NCBI GenBank assembly: GCA_021737145.1
Contig: JAIPEN010000017.1
Location: 1-64,000, forward strand
From: Desulfarculaceae bacterium
Lineage (GTDB): Bacteria; Desulfobacterota; Desulfarculia; Desulfarculales; Desulfarculaceae
Direction: 5' to 3'
DNA: 64,000 bases
Shown piece after piece: positions 55,332 through 64,000 of the stretch. The translations under genes were made by a program, and so were the position numbers. The first letter of the stretch is position 1. Every line of letters begins with the position of its first letter. Under the pieces are notes generated by a model. The model was not told where the DNA came from, ran no database searches, and was given only the letters and a program-made list of their open reading frames with translations.

Positions 55332-56471
55332 ATGACAACTGCTAGCAAATTAAAGATGTTGCGATACGCGGCTCCGCTGGTGTGCGCCCTGGCCCTGTGC
55401 CTGGCCTCTCCGGCCGCGGCCAAGGGCCCCCAGAAAGACCCCGCCCAGATGCCCACGGTCACCGTGCTCAAGGTGCCGGAAGAAGAGGTCAATCCGGCGG
55501 CCGAGTTCGTGGGCCGGGTGGAGGCCATCCAGGCGGTGGACCTCAAGGTGCGGGTGGAGGGCTACATCTCCAAGGTGGCCTTCAACGAGGGCGCGGCGGT
55601 GAAAAAGGGCGAGCTGCTCTTTCTCATAGACCAGGCCCCCTACCGGGCCCAGGTCAACGAAGCCAAGGCCAAGGTGGCCCTGGCCCAGGCCACCCTGGAC
55701 AAGGCCCAGCGCTACATCAAACGCCTCAAGTCGGTGCGGGCCGGCGGGGTGGCGGCCACGGACATGGACAACGCCCTGGCCGCCCAGCAGACCGCCCGGG
55801 CCCAGCTCCAGGAGGCCAGGGCCAGCCTGGAGCAGGCCGAGATCAACCTGGGCTACACCACCATCACCGCCCCCATCTCCGGGCGCATCGGCCGGGCCGC
55901 CTTTACGGTGGGCAACCTGGTGGGCCCCAACTCCGGGGCCCTGGCCCGCCTGGTGCAGCTCAACCCCATCCGGGTGGTGTGGTCCATCAGTGAAAACGAG
56001 TTCGTGACCGCCAAGCTCAAGGCGCTGGAAAATCCCGGCCCGGCCCAGGGCCAGCTGGTGCCCCGCCTCAAGCTGCCCAACGGCCGCATGTACGGCCCCA
56101 CCGGCAAGCTGGACTTCACCGATCCCCAGGTGGACCCGGGCACCGGCACCATCGCGGTGCGGGCGGTGTTCGCCAACACCGACGGGGTGCTCCTGCCCGG
56201 CCAGTACGTCACGGTGCTCATCAGCCACCAACAGCCCCGCCTCATGCCCGTGGTGCCCCAGTCGGCGGTGCTGGAGGACCGGGAGGGGCTCTACGTGCTG
56301 GTGGTCGACCGGGGCAACCGGGTGCGCGCCCGCCGCATAGCCCGGGGCCCGGAGGTGGGCACCGGCTGGGCGGTGGAATCCGGCCTGCAGCCGGGCGAGA
56401 CCATCATCGTGCACGGCCTGCAAAAGGCCCGGCCCGGACAAGAGGTCCGGACCGTGACCTCAGATCAGTAG
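55332..56471 (+). CDS. RND efflux periplasmic adaptor (membrane fusion protein)
   Basis: 379 aa. ATG 55332 has GGCGGAG 5 nt upstream. Signal peptide (AAPLVCALALCLASPAAA). Lipoyl halves VDLKVRVEGYISKVAFNEGA and INLGYTTITAPISGRIGRAAF flank a coiled-coil hairpin (~110-180, AKVALAQATLDKAQRYIKRL). The beta-barrel and membrane-proximal domain follow, ending LQPGETIIVHGLQKARPGQEV. This is the AcrA/MexA type; it docks the inner-membrane pump to the outer-membrane channel. First gene of a three-gene operon. Confidence 0.92.
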   Translation: MTTASKLKMLRYAAPLVCALALCLASPAAAKGPQKDPAQMPTVTVLKVPEEEVNPAAEFVGRVEAIQAVDLKVRVEGYISKVAFNEGAAVKKGELLFLIDQAPYRAQVNEAKAKVALAQATLDKAQRYIKRLKSVRAGGVAATDMDNALAAQQTARAQLQEARASLEQAEINLGYTTITAPISGRIGRAAFTVGNLVGPNSGALARLVQLNPIRVVWSISENEFVTAKLKALENPGPAQGQLVPRLKLPNGRMYGPTGKLDFTDPQVDPGTGTIAVRAVFANTDGVLLPGQYVTVLISHQQPRLMPVVPQSAVLEDREGLYVLVVDRGNRVRARRIARGPEVGTGWAVESGLQPGETIIVHGLQKARPGQEVRTVTSDQ

Positions 56472-56483
56472 CCGGGCCGCTCC

Positions 56484-59400
56484 ATGATCAGTGGCGTATT
56501 CATAGACCGGCCCCGCCTGGCCATCGTCATCGCGGTGGTCATCACCCTGGGCGGCATCCTGGCCCTGTTCTCCATCCCGGTGGCCCACTATCCCCGCATC
56601 ACCCCGCCGGAGATCCGGGTGGGGGCCACCTATCCCGGAGCCAACGCCGAGGTGTTGGCCAACAGCGTGGCCGCGCCCATCGAAGCGGCGGTCAACGGGG
56701 TGGAGAACATGATCTACATGTCCTCCACCTGCTCCAATGCGGGCCAGTACCGGCTCAGCGTGTATTTCGAGGTGGGCACCGACCCGGCCATCGCCCAGGT
56801 GAACGTGCAGAACCGGGTGCAGCAGGCCCTGTCCTCCCTGCCCGGCGAAGTGGTCAGCCAGGGGGTGGAGGTGCGGGCGCGCTCCTCCGACATCCTGGGG
56901 GTGATCAACTTCTTCTCGCCCGACGGCACCCATGACAGCCTGTATCTGAGCAACTACGTCAGCATCAACGTCAAGGACGCCCTGGCCCGGGTGAAGGGTG
57001 TGAGCGAGGCGCGGGTCTTCGGGGCCCTGGACTACAGCATGCGCATCTGGATGGACCCCCGGCGGCTCACCGCCCTGGGGCTCACCGCCCAGGACGTGAT
57101 CGCGGCCATTCAGCAGCAGAACGTGCAGGCCGTGGCCGGGTCCATCGGCACCGCTCCCTCGTCCAACCAGCAGCAGGTGCAATACACCCTCAGGGCCGAC
57201 GGCCGCCTGCGCACCCCCCAGGAGTTCATGAACATCATCGTGCGCTCCAACGATGCCGGTGGGCTGGTGCGGGTGGGCGACATCGCCAAGGTGGAGCTGG
57301 GGGCCGAGTCCTACGGCCGCTTCTCCACCCTCAACGGCGCGCCCTCGCTGGCCATGGGGGTGTACCAGACCACCGGGTCCAACGCCCTGGATACCATCGA
57401 GGCGGTCAAGAAGGAGATGGAGCGCCTTTCCAAGCGCTTCCCCAAGGGCATCGAGTACCAGCTCACCTATGACACCACCCGCTACGTGCGCACCGCCATC
57501 AGCGAGATCATCACCACCCTGCTGATCACCTTCTGCCTGGTGGTGGCGGTCACCTTCCTGTTCTTGCAGGACTGGCGGGCCACCCTGATCCCCTCCCTGA
57601 CCATCCCGGTGTCGCTCATCGGCACCATGGCCCTGCTGTTGGCCATGGGCAACAGCATCAACACCCTGACCCTGTTCGCCCTGGTTTTGTCCATCGGCCT
57701 GGTGGTGGACGACGCCATCGTGGTCACCGAAAACGTGCAGCGGGTGATGAGCGAGGACAACCTGCCCGCCCGGGAGGCCACCCGCAAGGCCATGGCCCAG
57801 GTCACCGGGCCGGTGATCGCCACCACCCTGGTGCTCTTGGCCGTGTTCGTGCCGGTGGCCTTTTTGCCCGGCATCACCGGCAAGCTCTACCAGGAGTTCG
57901 CGGTCACCATCTCCACCGCGGTGGTGCTCTCCAGCGTCAACGCCCTCACCCTGTCCCCGGCCCTGTGCGCCGCCATGCTCAGGCCGCCCCGGACGATCCG
58001 GCGGGGGCCCCTGGCCTGGTTCAGCCGGGTGCTCTATGCCTCCCGCGACGGCTACGTGGCCGCCTCCTCCTGGCTGGTGCGCCGCTTGGCCGTGGCCGGT
58101 CTGATCCTGGTGCTGGTCTCGGCGGCGGCCTACCTCCTGTTTGTCTCCCGCCCCACCAGCTTCCTCCCCAAAGAGGATCAGGGCGTGTTCTACGTGAACG
58201 TGCAGCTGCCCGATTCCGCCTCCCTGGAGCGCACCCGCAAGGTCATGGAGCGGGTCACCGGCATGGTGGGCCAGATCGACGGGGTGGCCAACATCATCGC
58301 CATCAGCGGCCTGAGCTTCATCAGCGGCACCAACGAAAACGTGGGCATCGCCATCTGCGTGCTCAAGCCCTGGGACCAGCGCACCACCCCGGAGACCCGC
58401 CTGGAGGGCCTGTTGCCCATCGTGCGCTCCCGCCTGGCCTCCATCCCCTCGGCCGAGCTGTTCGTGTTTTCGCCGCCGGCCATCCGGGGCCTGGGGCGCA
58501 CCGGCGGCTTCGACTTCAGGCTACAGGCCATCGGCAACCAGACCCCGGCCGAGCTGGGGGCGGCCACCCGGGCCCTGGTGTTGGCGGCCAACCAGGACCC
58601 GCGCCTCAGGGAGGTCTTCACCACCTACTCGGCCGATGTGCCCCAGATCTTCGTGGACATCGACCGCACCAAGGCCGAGTCGCTCAAGGTGCCCCTGAAG
58701 AACATCTTCGCCACCTTGCAGGCCCAGTTGGGCTCGCGCTATGTCAACGACTTCAACCTGTTCAACCGGGTGTTCAAGGTAAAGGTGCAGGCGGCCCAGC
58801 CCTTCCGCGACGCGGCCGAGGACATCCACCAGCTCTACGTGCGCAGTGAAACCGGCAAGATGGTGCCGCTCAGGAGCCTGGTCAGGCTCTCCAAGGTGCT
58901 GGGGCCCCAGGTCATCACCCGCTACAACCAGTTCCCCACCTCCCAGATCGACGGCGAGGCGGCCGCGGGGCTCAGCTCCGGCGAGGCCATGGAGGCCATG
59001 GAGCAGGTGGCCGACAAGACCCTGCCCGCGGACTATGCCTACGAGTGGAGCGGCCTGTCCTACCAGGAGCGCCAGAGCAGCGGCCAGGCGCCCATCATGC
59101 TCATGCTGGCCTTTTTCTTCGGCTATCTGTTCCTGGTGGCCCAGTACGAATCCTGGACCATCCCCCTGGCGGTGATTGCCGCCATCAGCGTGGCCTCCTG
59201 TGGGGCCCTGTTCGGCCTGTGGCTGGCCGGGCTCTCCTTGAGCATCTACGCCCAGATCGGACTGGTGCTCCTGGTGGCCCTGGCCTCCAAGAACGGCATC
59301 CTCATCGTGGAGTTCGCCAAGACCGCCCGCGAGTCGGGCATATCCATCCCCGAGGCGGCCGCGACCGGGGCCCGGGTGCGCTACCGCGCGGTCTTGATGA

Positions 59401-59618
59401 CCGCCTTCAGCTTCATCATGGGGGTGTTCCCCCTGGTGGTGGCCTCCGGGGCCGGGGCGGCCAGCCGCCAGGCCATCGGCACCACCGTGTTCTCGGGCAT
59501 GCTGGCCTCCACCCTGGTGGGCATCTTCATCATCCCGCCCCTGTTCGCCGCCTTCCAGCGCCTGCGCGAGTGGCTTAAAGGCGGCAAGGACAAGCCTGAT
59601 GCGGCCTCCCAGGTATAA
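56484..59618 (+). CDS. RND multidrug efflux pump, HAE1 family (AcrB/MexB-like)
   Basis: 1044 aa, typical length. [20 protein letters not shown] is the N-terminal HAE1 start; twelve helices and two large periplasmic loops are visible. Proton-relay acidic pair in [18 protein letters not shown] (helix 4) and the partner Lys region in [21 protein letters not shown] (helix 10). Loop features [18 protein letters not shown] and [14 protein letters not shown] match drug exporters rather than metal (HME) pumps. It starts 12 nt after the adaptor, and its last 20 nt overlap the channel gene. Confidence 0.93.
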   Translation: MISGVFIDRPRLAIVIAVVITLGGILALFSIPVAHYPRITPPEIRVGATYPGANAEVLANSVAAPIEAAVNGVENMIYMSSTCSNAGQYRLSVYFEVGTDPAIAQVNVQNRVQQALSSLPGEVVSQGVEVRARSSDILGVINFFSPDGTHDSLYLSNYVSINVKDALARVKGVSEARVFGALDYSMRIWMDPRRLTALGLTAQDVIAAIQQQNVQAVAGSIGTAPSSNQQQVQYTLRADGRLRTPQEFMNIIVRSNDAGGLVRVGDIAKVELGAESYGRFSTLNGAPSLAMGVYQTTGSNALDTIEAVKKEMERLSKRFPKGIEYQLTYDTTRYVRTAISEIITTLLITFCLVVAVTFLFLQDWRATLIPSLTIPVSLIGTMALLLAMGNSINTLTLFALVLSIGLVVDDAIVVTENVQRVMSEDNLPAREATRKAMAQVTGPVIATTLVLLAVFVPVAFLPGITGKLYQEFAVTISTAVVLSSVNALTLSPALCAAMLRPPRTIRRGPLAWFSRVLYASRDGYVAASSWLVRRLAVAGLILVLVSAAAYLLFVSRPTSFLPKEDQGVFYVNVQLPDSASLERTRKVMERVTGMVGQIDGVANIIAISGLSFISGTNENVGIAICVLKPWDQRTTPETRLEGLLPIVRSRLASIPSAELFVFSPPAIRGLGRTGGFDFRLQAIGNQTPAELGAATRALVLAANQDPRLREVFTTYSADVPQIFVDIDRTKAESLKVPLKNIFATLQAQLGSRYVNDFNLFNRVFKVKVQAAQPFRDAAEDIHQLYVRSETGKMVPLRSLVRLSKVLGPQVITRYNQFPTSQIDGEAAAGLSSGEAMEAMEQVADKTLPADYAYEWSGLSYQERQSSGQAPIMLMLAFFFGYLFLVAQYESWTIPLAVIAAISVASCGALFGLWLAGLSLSIYAQIGLVLLVALASKNGILIVEFAKTARESGISIPEAAATGARVRYRAVLMTAFSFIMGVFPLVVASGAGAASRQAIGTTVFSGMLASTLVGIFIIPPLFAAFQRLREWLKGGKDKPDAASQV

Positions 59619-61083
59619 GGCCCCGCGCGGTTGGCTGGCCGCCCTGGCCCTGGCCGGGCTGGTGGGCCTGGCCGGTTGCGCGCCGGTGGGGCCGGACTAT
59701 TCCCCGCCCCATGCCGAGGCCCCGCCCACCTGGCACAGCCAGCTCAGCGACGGGGTGAGCCCGGCCCATCCCGAGGCCCGCACCCTGGCCCGCTGGTGGC
59801 AAAAACTGGGCGATCCCACCCTCAGCGCCCTGGTCAAGCAGGCGGTGGCCGGCAACCTGGCCCTCAAGCAGGCCCAGGCCCGGGTGCGCCAGGCCCGGGC
59901 CCTGCGCGGGGTCACCTCGGCCGGGCTCTATCCCCAGGTGGACGCCGCCGGAGTGGCCGAGTGGGGCCGCACCAGCGAGGCCACGGGCACCGGCTCCATT
60001 GACGAGTATTACGCGGTGGGCTTTGACGCCACCTGGGAGGTCGACATCTTCGGCGGGGTGCGGCGCTCGGTGGAGGCGGCCCAGGCCCAGCTGGAGGCCA
60101 GCCAGGCCAACCTGCGCGACACCCTGGTCTCCCTGGTGGCCGAGGTGGCCCTGAACTACACCGAGGCCCGCACCTACCAGGAGCGCCTGGCCGTGGCGAG
60201 CGCCAACCTCAAGGCCCAGGAGAACACCTACTCCTACATCTCCTCGCGCCACGAGGCCGGGCTGGTAAACCGCCTGGCCCTGGAGCAGGCCCGCTACAAC
60301 CTGGCCAACACCCGCTCGCGCATCCCCAGCCTGCGGGCCGGGCTGGACGCCTCGCTCAACCGCCTGGCCGTGTTGCTGGGCCAGACCCCGGGCCGCCTGC
60401 ACGCCCTCATGGCCAAGCCTCGGCCGGTGCCGGTGCCCCCGGCCTCCATCGCGGTGGGCATCCCGGCCCAGGCCCTAAGGCGGCGGCCGGACATCCGCCG
60501 GGCCGAGCGCAACCTGGCCGCCCAGACCGCCCGGGTGGGGGTGGCCACGGCCGAGCTCTATCCCAAGTTCCGCCTGGCCGGCACCATCGGCCTGGAGGGG
60601 ATCAAGGGCTCTGATCTGAGCACCGCGGGCAACCTCATCTGGGGCATCTTGCCCAGCTTCTCCTGGAACATCTTCAACGCCGGGGCGGTGCGGGCCCGCA
60701 TCGCCGCCCAGGAGGCGGTGCAGGAAGAAGCCATGCTGACCTACCAGGCCACGGTGCTCACCGCCCTGGAGGAGGTGGAGAACGCGCTCACCGGCTACGC
60801 CCAGGAGCAGCGCCGCCGCGAGGCCCTGCGCCAGGCGGTACAGGCGGCCAAGGAGGCCGAGGGTCTGAGCCAAGACCTGTTCCAGGCGGGGCTGAACAAC
60901 TTCGACAGCGTGCTGGACGCCCAACGCTCCCTGCTCACCTTCCAGGACCAGTTGGCCATCAGCGACGGGGTGGTCACCGCCCGGCTCATCTCCCTGTACA
61001 AGGCCCTGGGCGGCGGCTGGGGAGCCCAGCCCCCGGCCCCGGCCAAGCCTCCCCGGGCGGCGCGTCCGGCCTCGGCTCCCTGA
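59599..61083 (+). CDS. outer-membrane efflux channel lipoprotein (NodT/OprM-like)
   Basis: 494 aa. Lipoprotein signal with lipobox LAGC (residues 24-27) followed by [19 protein letters not shown], the usual NodT-family start. Two TolC-type repeats: [23 protein letters not shown] and [21 protein letters not shown], each leading to long coiled-coil helices. The start overlaps the pump gene by 20 nt. With the two previous genes it makes a full tripartite efflux system. The C-terminus is Pro/Ala-rich. Confidence 0.92.
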   Translation: MRPPRYKAPRGWLAALALAGLVGLAGCAPVGPDYSPPHAEAPPTWHSQLSDGVSPAHPEARTLARWWQKLGDPTLSALVKQAVAGNLALKQAQARVRQARALRGVTSAGLYPQVDAAGVAEWGRTSEATGTGSIDEYYAVGFDATWEVDIFGGVRRSVEAAQAQLEASQANLRDTLVSLVAEVALNYTEARTYQERLAVASANLKAQENTYSYISSRHEAGLVNRLALEQARYNLANTRSRIPSLRAGLDASLNRLAVLLGQTPGRLHALMAKPRPVPVPPASIAVGIPAQALRRRPDIRRAERNLAAQTARVGVATAELYPKFRLAGTIGLEGIKGSDLSTAGNLIWGILPSFSWNIFNAGAVRARIAAQEAVQEEAMLTYQATVLTALEEVENALTGYAQEQRRREALRQAVQAAKEAEGLSQDLFQAGLNNFDSVLDAQRSLLTFQDQLAISDGVVTARLISLYKALGGGWGAQPPAPAKPPRAARPASAP

Positions 61084-61175
61084 GCCCCGCGCTTGACAGG
61101 GCTCACCGGCCCGATAACCTTGTCTTTACAGTTGTTAATCAGCGCTCGGACCCATGGGCGCGCCGGTGGCAAGGC

Positions 61176-62921
<1,746 letters not shown>

Positions 62922-63384
62922 ACGCACCACGTTGCATCTTTTCAACGCTACACATAAACCGCTGTTTGTAAAAACTAAAACAGAGTAAAAACCTGCCAGA
63001 GTGCGAGTTTTGTTGCGTTTATGCAACATTCGGCAAGGGGGCGGGTTTGGCTTTATGGCCTGATTACGGTCACTTGGCTGTTTGGCACGCTGGTTGCACT
63101 TATCACTGGCCTGATGAGGCAATAGTTGCCGTTCAGTCTCGCCGGGTGATCCGGCCCTTTGCTATGGCCTTTCAGGCTCCCTGGCGAACCCGGGGCGAAC
63201 CCGGGCGAAGTTTTCAAAAATGCGATGTATTTTAAATATTTTATTGGAGATGGGTGATGCAGCTTGCCCGGGATGAACGGCCTATGAGGAAGGCCCCTGG
63301 GGAAGCAGCGGCAAGAGGGTAGATCAAAGGCGGCAATATTGCCGTAAATAGGAGCGACGGTACAAGAGAGGACGGCGTTTGGCA
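62922..63384 (+). promoter_or_regulatory. upstream activator dyads and sigma-54 promoter for the M20 gene
   Basis: Two 16-bp dyads, GTTGCATCTTTTCAAC (62931-62946) and GTTGCGTTTATGCAAC (63012-63027), share GTTGC...CAAC arms and lie 81 bp apart. At 63083-63097 TGGCAC-GCTGG-TTGC matches the sigma-54 consensus exactly. Dyad 2 is 56 bp before the -24 box. The leader to the ATG at 63385 is ~275 nt, with no other gene seen. The activator at 61176 is the obvious binder. Confidence 0.8.
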
Positions 63385-64000
63385 ATGAACAGCTTGGAAA
63401 AAAAGATCATCGGCGAGGTCGATTCTCTGGAATCTGAAATAGTCGACTTCACCGCCCGTTTGGTGGCCCAACCCAGCACCCTGGGCAACGAGGCCGGGGT
63501 GCTCGAGGTCATGGAACAAGAGATGGTCAAGCTGGGCCTGACCCCCCAAAAGGTGGAGATTGACCCCGAGGTCCTGGCCGGGCATCCCGGCTTCGGGCCG
63601 GTGCCCTGGAGCTACGAGGGCCGCTACAACGTGGTGGCCGTGCGCCCGGCCGACGCCGAGGGCGGCAAGAGCGCCCTGTTCAACGGCCACCTGGACGTGG
63701 TGAGCCCCGAGCCCTTGGGCCGCTGGAACCGCGACCCCTTCGATCCCGTGGTCGAGGACGGCTGGCTCTATGGCCGGGGCGGTTCGGACATGAAGGCCGG
63801 CGTGGCCGCCATGACCTACGCCCTGCAGGCGGTGCAAAAGGCCGGCCTGGGCCTGTCCGCGCCGGTTACCCTGGAAGGGGTCATCGAGGAGGAGTGCACC
63901 GGCAACGGCGCCCTGGCCTGCGTTGTGGCCGGCCATGACGCCGACGCGGTGCTCATCCCCGAGCCCCTGGGCCAGTCCATCCTCACCGGCCAGGTGGGGG
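63385..64000 (+). CDS. M20-family metallopeptidase/deacylase (ArgE/DapE-like), 5' part
   Basis: Open to the window edge (205 codons seen). The M20 signature is clear: NSLEKKIIGEVDSLESEIVD, LFNGHLDVVSP with the metal-binding His-Asp pair, LYGRGGSDMKAGVAAMTYAL with the bridging Asp, and LEGVIEEECTGNGALACV with catalytic Glu-Glu. This family removes acyl groups from amino acids or cleaves dipeptides, using two zinc (or cobalt) ions. It sits behind a sigma-54 promoter and a PAS activator, so expression is likely conditional on a substrate such as an N-acyl amino acid. The 3' part is outside the window. Confidence 0.85.
   Translation, partial: MNSLEKKIIGEVDSLESEIVDFTARLVAQPSTLGNEAGVLEVMEQEMVKLGLTPQKVEIDPEVLAGHPGFGPVPWSYEGRYNVVAVRPADAEGGKSALFNGHLDVVSPEPLGRWNRDPFDPVVEDGWLYGRGGSDMKAGVAAMTYALQAVQKAGLGLSAPVTLEGVIEEECTGNGALACVVAGHDADAVLIPEPLGQSILTGQVG

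Overview
The window is GC-rich bacterial chromosome, probably from an anaerobic Desulfobacterota (deltaproteobacterial) lineage, perhaps near Desulfarculales. The taxonomic call is an inference. It rests on a class II benzoyl-CoA reductase-type (bam) cluster with two in-frame UGA (selenocysteine) codons, an oxygen-independent ergothioneine module, tungsten/molybdenum cofactor genes, many sigma-54 regulators and TauE/SafE (TSUP) transporters. There is no rRNA, complete tRNA or CRISPR array.

Layout. 1-2 kb: an AT-richer, island-like edge with a truncated alpha/beta hydrolase, the last ~45 codons of a tyrosine recombinase, a tRNA-3'-end-like sequence with a terminator, and two small secreted proteins. 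2-10.8 kb: a purine-type NCS2 permease with a phosphorylase-like partner; a promoter/operator driving a small DUF2946-like protein and a TonB receptor; small exported proteins; and a secreted protein interrupted by one in-frame UGA in a U-x-x-C context (candidate third selenoprotein). 10.8-15.2 kb (minus): a metallopterin oxidoreductase-cysteine desulfurase fusion plus EgtD, i.e. anaerobic ergothioneine synthesis. 15.7-23.5 kb: bamBCDEF, with UGA in the HdrA-like BamE and the MvhD-like BamF. 23.5-27 kb: a structured leader with a terminator, moeA, a divergent fdhD lacking its usual cysteine pair, and a second moeA-like gene. 27-30.3 kb: a small transporter, an MSMEG_6728-family protein, a universal stress protein, a STAS-like protein and a CBS-ACT protein.

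30.6-49.5 kb is the most unusual region. About 19 kb on one strand interleaves three paralogous ~840-876 aa proteins with two Cache-type histidine kinases, four single-domain receivers, one sigma-54 activator with a degenerate receiver, two TSUP transporters and several small membrane/lipoproteins. The three paralogs have the PEP-synthase ATP-grasp domain and the phosphohistidine swivel domain, but a C-terminal domain I do not recognise replaces the PEP-binding barrel. A perfect sigma-54 promoter lies inside. I propose a membrane-sensing phosphorelay coupled to a PEP-synthase-like phosphotransferase and to sulfur-oxyanion or organic-acid transport.

49.5-64 kb: a nitronate monooxygenase-like enzyme; a three-gene coupled block (ASST-like protein, tiny membrane protein, membrane-anchored sulfotransferase); an MscS-type channel; a complete RND tripartite efflux operon behind a palindromic promoter; and a PAS-PAS sigma-54 activator followed by two dyads, a perfect sigma-54 promoter and the start of an M20-family deacylase that runs off the window.
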